NCBI GenBank assembly: GCA_016703225.1
Contig: JADJCM010000001.1
Coordinates: 1,178,001-1,242,000, forward strand
Direction: 5' to 3'
Length of the DNA: 64,000 bases
From: Lysobacterales bacterium
GTDB lineage: Bacteria; Pseudomonadota; Gammaproteobacteria; Xanthomonadales; Ahniellaceae
Each line of letters starts with the position of its first letter. The first letter of the stretch is position 1. The notes below the pieces were generated by a model. It had not been told where the DNA came from, did no database searches, and saw only the letters and a list, made by a program, of their open reading frames with translations. This document shows positions 18,491-27,174 of this stretch, one piece after another. A program made the translations under genes and the position numbers.

Positions 18491-18514
18491 CCCGCCGCAT
18501 GGCGGGTTTTTTTT
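18491..18514 (+). terminator. Intrinsic terminator
   Basis: Stem CCCGCC (18491-18496), loop GCAT, GGCGGG (18501-18506) and eight T residues. It ends the transcript of the 64-residue gene and separates it from the leftward gene at 18546. Confidence 0.9.
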
Positions 18515-18545
18515 GACCGAACGGGCCCTTGGCCCCCAAGTCGGC

Positions 18546-19694
18546 TCAGCCGGGGTTTCGGACGGGCGCGGCATCGCCCGGATCGCGCGAGCGCGACGGC
18601 GCGCGGCTCCAGAAGCGCGCGGCGCGGAACAGGGCGACGCCCCACTCGCGCTTCGCGGTGACGCCAAACCAAAGCAGCAGCAGCACGCCGTAGGCCGCCA
18701 GCAACAGCGGCTTGGGGATGTTCCAGCGCAGGCACTGGCCGATCACCAGACCGCAGATCAGGGTGAAGGCGGAAAGCCCGATCGCGGTCGAGGCCGGACC
18801 AAAGCCAGCGTCGCGCATGATGTGGTGGATGTGATTGTGGTCGGCCGAAAACGGCGAGCGACCCGCCATCAGCCGGCGCACGATCAGTACCAGGCAATCG
18901 ATCACCGGCACCGGCGCAAGCCACAAGGCCAACACCGGGCTCACCGGGTGCCCTTCGTTCTGGGTCAGGCGGAAGCAGCTCCAGGCCACGGTCAGTCCGA
19001 GCAGGGCGCTGCCGGAGTTGCCCATGAACGCTGCCGCGCGTGCGCGCCCAGGAAAGCGGAAGTTGAACACGAGGAATCCGAGCAGGGCACCGATCGGCAG
19101 CAGCACCCGCTGCACCAGCATGCCGTTGCCGGAATAGCCTGCGGCCATCAACACCATCAGCAGCGTCGCCAGCACCAGGGTACCGGCCAGGCCATCCACG
19201 CCATCGATCATGTTCAATGCGTTCACCAGACCCACGGTCGCGAGCACCGTCAACGGCAGCGACAGCGCGCCAAGCGACTCCGCCCCGGCCCCGAACACCG
19301 GGCCGATCTGTTCGATGCGTACGCCGCCGCCGTAGAACAGGAGCAGTGCGGCACCGACCTGGATCGCGATGCGCCACCACCAGCGCAGGTCGTAGCGATC
19401 ATCGAGCCAGCCGGTGACGATCAGCAGCAACCCGGCGCCAAGGAACGACCACAACGCCGCACCCACTTGCAGCGTCAGCAGCGACGTAATGGTGATACCG
19501 AGGTACATCGCGACGCCCCCGGTAGCCGCGGTGTCCGCGTCATGGTCCTTTCGACCTTGCGGGTGGTCGACCAGACCGAGCGCATGGCAGAACGGAAACA
19601 ACAGCAGCATGATCGCGATCGTGCCGACGAAGGCAATCGCGGCGCTGAGCCAAACGATGTCGTTGAAGCCTTCGAATGCCATGTCGCCCACCAT
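18546..19694 (-). CDS. WecA/MraY-family undecaprenyl-phosphate sugar-1-phosphate transferase
   Basis: A 382-residue polytopic membrane protein with about ten or eleven helices. Family motifs are visible: GWLDDRYDL (Asp-Asp), NALNMIDGVDGLAG (catalytic Asp), FMGNSGSALLG and DHNHIHHIM (the HxHH loop). WecA-type enzymes transfer HexNAc-1-phosphate, usually GlcNAc, to undecaprenyl phosphate to start polysaccharide repeat synthesis on the cytoplasmic face. The gene is divergent from the adjacent cpsB-like gene, with about 110 bases between them. I start at 19694; ATG 19682 is an alternative. The C-terminus is a short Arg/Pro-rich tail. Confidence 0.9.
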   Translation of the reverse strand: MVGDMAFEGFNDIVWLSAAIAFVGTIAIMLLLFPFCHALGLVDHPQGRKDHDADTAATGGVAMYLGITITSLLTLQVGAALWSFLGAGLLLIVTGWLDDRYDLRWWWRIAIQVGAALLLFYGGGVRIEQIGPVFGAGAESLGALSLPLTVLATVGLVNALNMIDGVDGLAGTLVLATLLMVLMAAGYSGNGMLVQRVLLPIGALLGFLVFNFRFPGRARAAAFMGNSGSALLGLTVAWSCFRLTQNEGHPVSPVLALWLAPVPVIDCLVLIVRRLMAGRSPFSADHNHIHHIMRDAGFGPASTAIGLSAFTLICGLVIGQCLRWNIPKPLLLAAYGVLLLLWFGVTAKREWGVALFRAARFWSRAPSRSRDPGDAAPVRNPG

Positions 19695-19803
19695 CGCGCA
19701 CTCGGCGTGACGCTGACACTTTGTATCATCGACCCCAGCGTGCCGACAATCGCGCCGCGAGCCCGCCGCCAAACCTTGCGCGGGTCTCCATCCTCATCCA
19801 TGC

Positions 19804-20628
19804 ATGCCAGCGTGTTATACGAAGACCGTGATTGACCTGCACTGCCACCTGCTGCCCGGCATCGACGACGGTGCGCCCACTCTGGAGATCGCGCTGGCCA
19901 TGGCGCGTGCTGCCGTCGCTGATGGCATTACCGTCACCGCCTGCACGCCCCACATCTACCCCGGCCTGTACGAGAACCATGCCGACGGCATCGAACGGGC
20001 GATCGCGGCGATGCAGTTCACGCTCGATCGCCACGGCATCGCGCTCAGGCTGGTAGCGGGCGCCGACGTGCACGTCGTGCCCGACCTGCTCGAAGGCCTG
20101 AAGCAGGGGCGTATTCCGACGCTGGCCGGCTCGCGCTACTTTCTGTTCGAGCCGCCGCACCACGTCGCGCTGCCGCGGCTCGAGGAACTGGCGTTCAGCA
20201 CACTCGCCGCCGGCTACGTCCCGGTGGTCACGCATCCGGAACGACTGACCTGGATCGACGGCCACTACGAAGTGTTCCAGCGCATGGCACAGGGCGGCGC
20301 CTGGATGCAGATCACCGCCGGCGCGCTCTGCGGACATTTCGGCAAGCGTCCGCGCTACTGGGCCGAACGCATGCTCGATGAGGGCCTGGTGCACATCGTC
20401 GCCACCGACGCCCACCACATTGACAAGCGACCGCCACTGCTCGCGGAAGCGCGCGCTGCCGCCGCGAAGCGCGTCGGCGACAGCGAGGCCACCCATCTCG
20501 TGCAAACGCGTCCCCGCGGCATCCTCGAAAACGCCGCACCCGCCCAACTGCTACCGGTGCCGCAAGCTGCCGACGCGGCGAGCACACAGCCGAGCGGTCT
20601 TTGGCATCGCCTGTTCGGGCGGGCATAA
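19804..20628 (+). CDS. CpsB/YwqE-like PHP-domain tyrosine phosphatase
   Basis: A 274-residue metal-dependent phosphoesterase. PHP metal ligands are seen in DLHCHLLPGIDDG (H13, H15), TACTPHIYPG (H50), VVTHPERL and VATDAHHID. In Gram-positives the CpsB/YwqE family dephosphorylates the tyrosine kinase that controls capsule length. The kinase partner here would be the Wzc-like protein two genes downstream. A GTG at 19828, directly before IDLHCH, is an equally possible start with a weak GAAG site. The last 40 residues are a Pro/Ala-rich extension. Confidence 0.88.
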   Translation: MPACYTKTVIDLHCHLLPGIDDGAPTLEIALAMARAAVADGITVTACTPHIYPGLYENHADGIERAIAAMQFTLDRHGIALRLVAGADVHVVPDLLEGLKQGRIPTLAGSRYFLFEPPHHVALPRLEELAFSTLAAGYVPVVTHPERLTWIDGHYEVFQRMAQGGAWMQITAGALCGHFGKRPRYWAERMLDEGLVHIVATDAHHIDKRPPLLAEARAAAAKRVGDSEATHLVQTRPRGILENAAPAQLLPVPQAADAASTQPSGLWHRLFGRA

Positions 20629-20717
20629 TGCTCGCGTAGCAACACATGATTGCGACGTGACCGCAGTGGCATCGCTCTACCCGCGCTATCGTGTGTGACC
20701 CAAGGAGAAGCTGGTCC

Positions 20718-21440
20718 ATGACGCTGAAGCCGCTCTTGTCCTGCCTGGCCCTGTGCGGGCTGTTGTTGCTGGCCGGGTGTGCCTCCAGCGGCGGCGCAAT
20801 CCGCAGCGGCACGGCGAAAGCGGTCACTTCGACGGATTCCTTGCCGCCCCCCGATACGACGTCGGCGTCGGGTGCCTACACGGGAGTCGCGGACTATCGC
20901 GTTGGTGCCCTCGACTTGCTGGAGGTTTCGGTCTTTCAGGTCGCCGACTTGAACCGGACCGTGCGCATCAACAGCAACGGCTACATCTCCCTGCCGCTCG
21001 TCGGTGCAGTGGCGGCGGGCGGCAAGACGGTCAGCGAACTCGAAGCCGAGATCGCGAAAAGGCTTTCCGAGCAGTACCTGCAGAATCCACAAGTCAGCGT
21101 GTTCGTGAAGGAGTACTCGAGCCAGCGCATCACTGTCGAAGGCGCGGTGCAAAGTCCGGGCATCTTTCCGATCACCGGCCCGACCACCTTGCTCCAGGTC
21201 ATCGCGATGGTGAAAGGGTTCGACCCGATGGCCGACGATCGCTCGATCATCGTATTTCGCAAGATCAATGGCCAGAAGATGGCCGCGCTGTTCAACATCC
21301 GCAACATCCGTGCAGGAGAAGCGGAAGATCCGCGCATCTACGGCGACGACATCGTGGTAGTCGAGCGCTCTGGTGTGCGCAGCGCCTACCACTCGCTGGT
21401 GAACGGGCTGCGCAACGTCATCGGCTTTGCCGTGCTCTGA
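20718..21440 (+). CDS. Polysaccharide export lipoprotein, Wza/GumB family
   Basis: A 240-residue lipoprotein precursor with a lipobox (LLLAGC, Cys at about residue 17). The Poly_export domain begins YRVGALDLLEVSVFQVADLNRTV, followed by an SLBB-type domain (ITVEGAVQSPGIFPITG). Wza-type proteins form the outer-membrane channel for exopolysaccharide. The short length resembles GumB rather than E. coli Wza. AAGGAG lies about 10 bases before the ATG. The Wzc-like gene follows after 23 bases. Confidence 0.93.
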   Translation: MTLKPLLSCLALCGLLLLAGCASSGGAIRSGTAKAVTSTDSLPPPDTTSASGAYTGVADYRVGALDLLEVSVFQVADLNRTVRINSNGYISLPLVGAVAAGGKTVSELEAEIAKRLSEQYLQNPQVSVFVKEYSSQRITVEGAVQSPGIFPITGPTTLLQVIAMVKGFDPMADDRSIIVFRKINGQKMAALFNIRNIRAGEAEDPRIYGDDIVVVERSGVRSAYHSLVNGLRNVIGFAVL

Positions 21441-21463
21441 GCGGTCCACCCTGAAGGAAGCGC

Positions 21464-23767
21464 ATGCCCGAGCTCACCCCCCACCCCAACGCAGGTCGAC
21501 GGCCGCTCCCGGTCGTGGTTCCCCAGCAGGGCGGAGCCTTGGTGCCGGCTGCGGCTGTCACGCCCAGCTCCCTGCTTGCCGAGCTCCGCCAGGCCGAGCA
21601 TCCAGGCGAGGAGGAGACCAACCTGCTCGACTATTGGCGCATGCTGGTCAAGCGCAAGTGGACGGTACTGGCGGCGGCTCTGTTGGTGACCTTGTTCGGC
21701 CTCGTGGACACGTTGTTGACGGTGCCAATGTACCGCGCCACCAGCACGATCCAGATCGAAGGCGAGCAGCTCAATGTCGTGAACATGGAAGGTGTGACAC
21801 CCGGCGAGTCGAGTGGCGACAACCAGTTCTACGAGACCCAGTACCAGCTGCTGCGCAGTCGCAGCCTGGCCGAGCGGGTGGCGACTACGCTGCAACTTGG
21901 CTCCGATACCGCCGTCGTCGGCCCTGGCCAGCCTTCGCCATGGCGCAGGCTGTTCGGTTCCCTGTTCGGCGCCGGCAAGAGCTCGGCGCCGGATAAGGCT
22001 TCGGCGGCCAAAGCCGTGGACGATCGCGCCCATGCCAGCACGGTCCAGGACGGATTGACGGTCGATCCGGTGCGCAGTTCGCGTCTGGTGCGGCTGCACT
22101 TCGACAGCCCGGACCCTGCCTTCGCGGCGCGTGTCGTCAACGCCGTCGGTGAGGCCTATATCTCGACCAATCTCGAGCGGCGCTTCGGTGCTTCCTCCTA
22201 TGCCAAGGGTTATCTCGAGGATCGACTGGCTCAATTGAAGCTCAAGCTCGAGGAATCCGAGAAGCAACTGGTCGAGTTCGCGCAGCGGGAGGAAATCCTC
22301 TCGATCGACAACGAGGCGATCGCGAACCAGGATGTCGTGTCGCTGAATGGCGCGGTTTCCGAGGCCCAGCGGGCGCGCTTTCAGGCCGAGGCACGCTGGC
22401 GCCAGATCGAGGCGCTGGGCACGGCAGTCCTGCCTCATGACATGCTTGAGCAGTCCATGGTTCGCTCGTTGCAGGAGCGCCGAAACGCGCTGCGTGCCAC
22501 CTACCAGGAGAAATTGCGCGTCTACAAGCCGGAATATCCGGAAATGCGGCAGCTGCGCGCGCAACTCGATGAAGTCGACCAGCAGATCGCGATCGAGGCC
22601 GGCAACATCAAGAAGACCGTGAAGGCCCAGTACGACGCCGCAGTCACGCTGGAACAGATGCTGCGCGAGCAACTGGCCAAGGTGAAAGCCGACACGCTCG
22701 ACCTGCAGAAACGGTCGATCGATTACAAGTTCCTGCAGCGTGAAGTCGCCACCAACCGCGAGCTCTATGACGGGCTACTGCAGCGCTACAAGGAGATCGG
22801 CGTTGCTGGCGGCGTTACCTCGAACAACATCTCGGTGGTCGACAACGCGCAGGTGCCACGCAGTCCGTTCGAGCCCAACATCAGTCGCAACCTGATGAAG
22901 GCGCTGCTGATCGGGCTGTTTCTCGGCGTGCTGCTGGCGTTGCTGCTCGAATACCTGGACGACACCATCAAGACACCGGAAGACATCGAGAAGCGCCTGC
23001 ACCTGGTGCATCTCGGTGTGGTGCCCAAGCTCGGCAAAGAACTCTCCCCTCACCAGGCTTCGCTGGACCTGCGTTCGGGATTCGCGGAAGCCTATCGTTC
23101 GGTACGCACCGCACTGCAGTTCTCGACCGAGAGTGGCGTGCCGTCCACTCTGGTCGTGACCAGTACCGTGCCTGGCGAAGGCAAGACCACCACCGCGAAG
23201 ACCTTGGCACGCAATTTCGCGATGCTTGGCAAGCGCGTGCTACTGATCGACGCCGACCTGCGCAATCCCTCCCTGCACCGCGCCTTCGATCTCGACAACT
23301 CGCTCGGTCTCAGCAACTGCCTTTCCGGCGCGGCCAAGCCCGGGCAGTGCATCCATCGCGTGGAGGAGGCTGGAATATCGGTCATGCTGAGCGGGCCGCT
23401 GCCACCCAATCCCGCCGAGCTGCTGGCTGGCCCACGCATGATCAGCCTGTTGACCCAGGCCGCGGAGCGCTTCGACCAGATCGTGATCGACGCTCCACCG
23501 GTGCTCGGCCTGGCCGATGCGCCGATCCTGAGCAACCTGGCCAAGGGCACCTTGCTGGTGGTCGAATCCGGTCGCGCCCGCATCGGCGCCGGCCAGGCCG
23601 CGATCAAGCGCCTACTGGGCGCACGCGCGCGCCTGCTCGGTGCGGTATTGACCAAATTCGATTCGCGCAGCAGCGGTTATGGCTACGGCTATGGCGGCTA
23701 CGGTTACGAGAGCTATCAGTACTACGGTTATGGCGGAGCGCCGAAAAAGCTCGCCGGACGGCGCTAG
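21464..23767 (+). CDS. Wzc/GumC-type polysaccharide co-polymerase and BY-kinase
   Basis: A 767-residue inner-membrane protein. A cytoplasmic N-terminus is followed by a first transmembrane segment near residue 70, the Wzz domain, a long periplasmic coiled coil (about 240-430), a second membrane segment and the tyrosine kinase domain. Walker A is at 570-576 (PGEGKTT), Walker A' is LLIDADLRNP, and Walker B is IVIDAPPVLGLAD. The C-terminus is a tyrosine-rich cluster (GYGYGYGGYGYESYQYYGYG), the autophosphorylation site in this family. It controls chain length and export together with Wza and the PHP phosphatase upstream. Confidence 0.95.
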   Translation: MPELTPHPNAGRRPLPVVVPQQGGALVPAAAVTPSSLLAELRQAEHPGEEETNLLDYWRMLVKRKWTVLAAALLVTLFGLVDTLLTVPMYRATSTIQIEGEQLNVVNMEGVTPGESSGDNQFYETQYQLLRSRSLAERVATTLQLGSDTAVVGPGQPSPWRRLFGSLFGAGKSSAPDKASAAKAVDDRAHASTVQDGLTVDPVRSSRLVRLHFDSPDPAFAARVVNAVGEAYISTNLERRFGASSYAKGYLEDRLAQLKLKLEESEKQLVEFAQREEILSIDNEAIANQDVVSLNGAVSEAQRARFQAEARWRQIEALGTAVLPHDMLEQSMVRSLQERRNALRATYQEKLRVYKPEYPEMRQLRAQLDEVDQQIAIEAGNIKKTVKAQYDAAVTLEQMLREQLAKVKADTLDLQKRSIDYKFLQREVATNRELYDGLLQRYKEIGVAGGVTSNNISVVDNAQVPRSPFEPNISRNLMKALLIGLFLGVLLALLLEYLDDTIKTPEDIEKRLHLVHLGVVPKLGKELSPHQASLDLRSGFAEAYRSVRTALQFSTESGVPSTLVVTSTVPGEGKTTTAKTLARNFAMLGKRVLLIDADLRNPSLHRAFDLDNSLGLSNCLSGAAKPGQCIHRVEEAGISVMLSGPLPPNPAELLAGPRMISLLTQAAERFDQIVIDAPPVLGLADAPILSNLAKGTLLVVESGRARIGAGQAAIKRLLGARARLLGAVLTKFDSRSSGYGYGYGGYGYESYQYYGYGGAPKKLAGRR

Positions 23768-23779
23768 GTCGGCACGGCC

Positions 23780-25249
23780 ATGAGTTGGGAGGCCGTCGAT
23801 CTCGCGCTGGCGCTGCACGCAGCGCCGCGGGATCTGGCGACAATGCGCGCGCGCGCCTTGCCTGAAGGCGTGGACCGCGTGCTGCGTCTCGCACTCGGCC
23901 AGGAACACAGCTTGGCGAGCGCGGCGCATGCGACCGGACAGGACAGCAATACGCTGGTGGAAGCCGCGCGCTTCTTCATCGAACAACTGCTGCTCGCGCG
24001 CGAATGCGAGCACGATCCCTGGCGCGTCCTCGGCCTCGCGCCCGGCAGCGAGCTGGCACGCATACGCGAACATCACCAGTTGCTGGTGCGGCTGGTGCAT
24101 CCAGATCGCAGCGACGAATGGGCCAGCGTCTACGCCGACCGGGTCAGCAAGGCCTGGCGGCAGTTGCGCCATCACTCGCCGGAACCGGGCGTGCCCAGCC
24201 GCGTCATGCCTGCGGTCGAGGATTTCGGCGATGGCGAGGCACCGCCGCCGCGCCCCGCGGTCGACGACGTCGATGCCTGGAAGCCAGCCGCGATTCCCCG
24301 TGAGCGTGTGCGTCATGAACCGCAACTGGCGCCATCGCCCACGCCCCCGGCATCGCCGTGGCGCACTGCGACGATTGCCCTGCTGGTGCTGAGCGCGCTG
24401 GCGACCACGTTCTGGCTTGGACAACGCAGCGCGCATGCACCGGATGATGCGACCATCGGCGCCGTGGCGGCGCCTGCCGCCACGCCTTCGTCCGAGCCGC
24501 CGGAGCCGGAGCCGACCGAGACGGTGCCACAAGCCGAACCGAGCGCGATGGTCGCGGGCTCGAACGATGAAGGTCTGGCACATGCTGCCGTGACGAACGT
24601 GGCTGCAGCGTCCGCTGTGGCGGTCGCAGCGCCCGCAGTCCTGCAGCGCACACCTACTCCTGCACCCGGCCGCGTTCTGCCGCCGGCGCCAGCGCTGCGC
24701 GTGTCGAGACCGCCAGCGCCCCCAGCAGCGATCACCGCCCATGCGAGCCCGGAGACCGCGCCGCCGCCGTCCTCGTCCAGTGTCGAGATCGTCCCCGTGG
24801 CCGCCGCCAGCGAGCCAGTAAGCGCGCCCCCCCCGGCACCGTCGCCCGCCGTACCCGCGGCGACCAGTACCACGGCCGGACCCAGTCGCGACGAGACCCT
24901 GGCCCTGCTCGATCGCTACACACACAGCTACTCACAGGGCGACCTGAACGGACTGCTGGCGCTGTTCGCGCGCGAAGTGCACAACGATCCGCGCAATGTC
25001 GCCTCGATCGCCGGCGAGTACTCTCGCCTGTTCGGGAGCACCAATCACCGCGAGATCCGGCTGCACGACCTGCGCTGGCACAACGTCGGTGACCGCGTTG
25101 CCGGTGAAGCGCGCTTCGAGGCGAGCTACCAGCGCAATGGCCGCAATCGTCGCCACACCGTTTCCGGTCGGATCGCGTTCGAGTTGATCCACGACGCCGG
25201 CCAGTCGCGGCTGTTGCGCCTGGTCTCGCGCGACGATGGAGGCAGCTGA
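23780..25249 (+). CDS. Membrane protein with J-like domain and NTF2-like C-terminal domain
   Basis: A 489-residue protein with an unusual layout. Residues 78-131 (DPWRVLGLAPGS ... RLVHPDRSDEW ... KAWRQLR) resemble a DnaJ J-domain, including the HPD triad at 107-109. A Pro/Ala-rich linker leads to one transmembrane helix (about 194-213), then a long low-complexity periplasmic stretch. A C-terminal domain from about 370 (LLDRYTHSYSQGDLNGLLALF) looks like SnoaL/NTF2. The J-domain would be cytoplasmic and the NTF2-like part periplasmic. The stop overlaps the next start (TGATG). Its place between wzc and wzy suggests a role in export or polymer assembly (inference). Confidence 0.75.
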   Translation: MSWEAVDLALALHAAPRDLATMRARALPEGVDRVLRLALGQEHSLASAAHATGQDSNTLVEAARFFIEQLLLARECEHDPWRVLGLAPGSELARIREHHQLLVRLVHPDRSDEWASVYADRVSKAWRQLRHHSPEPGVPSRVMPAVEDFGDGEAPPPRPAVDDVDAWKPAAIPRERVRHEPQLAPSPTPPASPWRTATIALLVLSALATTFWLGQRSAHAPDDATIGAVAAPAATPSSEPPEPEPTETVPQAEPSAMVAGSNDEGLAHAAVTNVAAASAVAVAAPAVLQRTPTPAPGRVLPPAPALRVSRPPAPPAAITAHASPETAPPPSSSSVEIVPVAAASEPVSAPPPAPSPAVPAATSTTAGPSRDETLALLDRYTHSYSQGDLNGLLALFAREVHNDPRNVASIAGEYSRLFGSTNHREIRLHDLRWHNVGDRVAGEARFEASYQRNGRNRRHTVSGRIAFELIHDAGQSRLLRLVSRDDGGS

Positions 25250-26379
25250 TGGGCGGCACAGCGCGCGCGCTGCTCGCATTTGCACTGGTGTCGGCGTTGG
25301 CGGCACTGATCGCGCACAGTGCCCGCGGCAATGCCGAGGCGGGAGCGAATGCCGACGCCGATGCCATCCGCGCCCGGATTGCCGCGCATCCGCTGGCGGG
25401 CGAGGGGTATCGGCATCTCGCCGAAATGGACGCAGGTGCGGGCACCAATGCGCGCGCTATCGAGCTGCACGAGATCGCCGCGCGCCGCGCACCACGCGAT
25501 CGTGCCAGCCATCTCTGGCTGGCCGACCATCATGCACGATCCGGGCACAGCGCTCGCGCACTGTTCCACCTCGATCACCTGATGCGCCTCTCGCCGCGAC
25601 GCGCCCACCACCTGTTTCCCGGTCTGGGCGCGCTGCTGATGACACCGAGATCACGCGCCGAGCTCATTGCCTTTCTGGGACAGTCCGAACGGCCGTGGCG
25701 CTCGAATTTCCTGCGCTGGTTCAGTGCGCAACCGGGTCTTGCGCCCGTGCTCGGGGAGGTGTTCGAGCCCCTGCGCAAGGCGAACGCGCCGTTGCACGAG
25801 GAGGAGCGCGGCTACTGGATCGAGCGCCTGTTGCAGGAAGGCCGGATCGACCAGGCCTACTTTCTGTGGATCGACGCATTGCCCGCCGAACGCCGAGCCA
25901 GCATTGGCAATGTCTACGACGGCGGCTTCGAGTTCGACGCCAGCAGCGGCGGGGTGTTCGACTGGCAGTTCCGCGCGGTGCCCGGGGCCGCGATATCGCG
26001 TGCACAAACCAGCGGGATGCTGGGCGGGCAGGCACTACTGATCGAGTTCTTCGATCGCCGCGTAGCGTTTGAACACGTGCAGCAGCGCCTGGCGCTGGCG
26101 GGCGGCGACTACCTGCTCGAAGGGCGGGTGCGCAGCCAAGACCTGCGTAACGAACGTGGCCTGCGCTGGCGGCTGTTGTGCGGCACGGGCGTGATGGGCA
26201 GCAGCGAAGCGTTTCGCGGCAGCAGCGACTGGCGCGACTTCCGCGTCGAGTTCACGGTGCCGACCCAGGCCTGCGCCGGTCAGACCCTGCAACTGCATCT
26301 GGATGCGCGCATCCGCCCCGAACAGATGATCGGCGGCCGCATCTGGTTCGATGCGCTGCGCATCCGTCGACGCGATTGA
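25249..26379 (+). CDS. TPR-like exported protein with C-terminal beta-sandwich
   Basis: A 376-residue protein with an N-terminal signal or anchor (LLAFALVSALAALIAHSARG). Helical TPR-like repeats span about residues 45-200 (GYRHLAEMDAGAGTNARAI, HLWLADHHARSGHSARAL). A C-terminal beta-rich domain from about 220 (GGFEFDASSGGVFDWQFR ... YLLEGRVRSQDLRN) resembles a carbohydrate-binding or discoidin-like fold. It is translationally coupled to the J-domain-like gene. Its probable location is the periplasm. A role in handling the polymer is plausible, but the family is not named. Confidence 0.7.
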   Translation: MGGTARALLAFALVSALAALIAHSARGNAEAGANADADAIRARIAAHPLAGEGYRHLAEMDAGAGTNARAIELHEIAARRAPRDRASHLWLADHHARSGHSARALFHLDHLMRLSPRRAHHLFPGLGALLMTPRSRAELIAFLGQSERPWRSNFLRWFSAQPGLAPVLGEVFEPLRKANAPLHEEERGYWIERLLQEGRIDQAYFLWIDALPAERRASIGNVYDGGFEFDASSGGVFDWQFRAVPGAAISRAQTSGMLGGQALLIEFFDRRVAFEHVQQRLALAGGDYLLEGRVRSQDLRNERGLRWRLLCGTGVMGSSEAFRGSSDWRDFRVEFTVPTQACAGQTLQLHLDARIRPEQMIGGRIWFDALRIRRRD

Positions 26380-26457
26380 CCGCCCGCCGTCGCCCGTGCG
26401 AGGATCGTGCGCGCACCCGGTTGGGTGCAGCTCGCACCGCGAGACCAGGAGGTCGCA

Positions 26458-27126
26458 ATGACGATGACATGGCGGATCGCAGCGCTCAGTGCCGCGTGCA
26501 TTGCCGGCAGCTGCTTGGCTGCTGATCCAGTATCGACCGCGACCGTGGACGCAACCCTCGCGCAGACGGAGGGCACCGTGCTGGTGAACCAGGGCGAGCG
26601 CTTCGTTGCCGCCCCGAACGGTACAGCGCTGAAGAAGAACGATCGAGTGATGGCGATGGAGGACTCGTCTGCCACGGTCAAGTATTTCGAAGGCTGCGAA
26701 ATCGCGGTCAAGGCCGGCACGGTCATCACCATCCCCGAGCTGCTCCCCTGCGAGTGTGGCGATTTTTCCCGCGAGCAAGGCCCGATCGGTCGGATCGCCG
26801 AAGCGAACGGCGCGCTCCAGCTCGTGCGCGGCGAAAGCCTCGTCGAGGCGACTGCCGGTCAGCAGGTCGCGGTCGACGACATTGTGCGCACCTTGTCCGA
26901 CGCCCGTGCAGTCGTCGAGTTTCGGGATGGCTGCCGCACCGAGGTGGCTGCGTCCTCCGAATATCGCATTCCCGATCGCTCGCCCTGTCTCTGCGCGATC
27001 ATCGCCGCCCAGCAGGTGGGGCCGGCAACGAACTACAACTTGGCGCGCATCCTCGGACCGTCGGTGCTCCTGTTGCCGCGCCTGTTCGAGGACGATGATG
27101 ACGAGGATCTACCAGTCAGTCCCTGA
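26458..27126 (+). CDS. Secreted protein with two FecR-like repeats
   Basis: A 222-residue exported protein (signal MTMTWRIAALSAACIAGSCLA). Two 63-residue repeats are evident: residues 38-100 and 117-179. Each has the pattern F-E/D-GC about 40 residues in, then V-A, IP and PC-x-C (cysteines 80/98/100 and 159/177/179). The repeats resemble FecR-type domains. The tail has a hydrophobic segment and an acidic stretch EDDDDED. A GGAGG site precedes the ATG at 26458. An intrinsic terminator follows directly. Function in the EPS locus is unknown. Confidence 0.75.
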   Translation: MTMTWRIAALSAACIAGSCLAADPVSTATVDATLAQTEGTVLVNQGERFVAAPNGTALKKNDRVMAMEDSSATVKYFEGCEIAVKAGTVITIPELLPCECGDFSREQGPIGRIAEANGALQLVRGESLVEATAGQQVAVDDIVRTLSDARAVVEFRDGCRTEVAASSEYRIPDRSPCLCAIIAAQQVGPATNYNLARILGPSVLLLPRLFEDDDDEDLPVSP

Positions 27127-27134
27127 CCAGAATT

Positions 27135-27165
27135 GCGGGCCGCGAGAAGCGGCCCGCGTCGTTTT
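27135..27165 (+). terminator. Intrinsic terminator after the FecR-like gene
   Basis: A perfect 9-base GC stem (27135-27143 with 27149-27157), loop GAGAA, then GTCGTTTT. It lies 9 bases past the stop at 27126 and just before the wzy start, so it may attenuate rather than end the operon. Confidence 0.75.
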
Positions 27166-27174
27166 GGGGCCGGC

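Noticed and set aside
20629..20717. Sigma-54 or sigma-70 promoter in the gap before the wza-like gene
   Set aside because: Candidate boxes such as TTGCGA and TATCGT are not correctly spaced, so no promoter is called.
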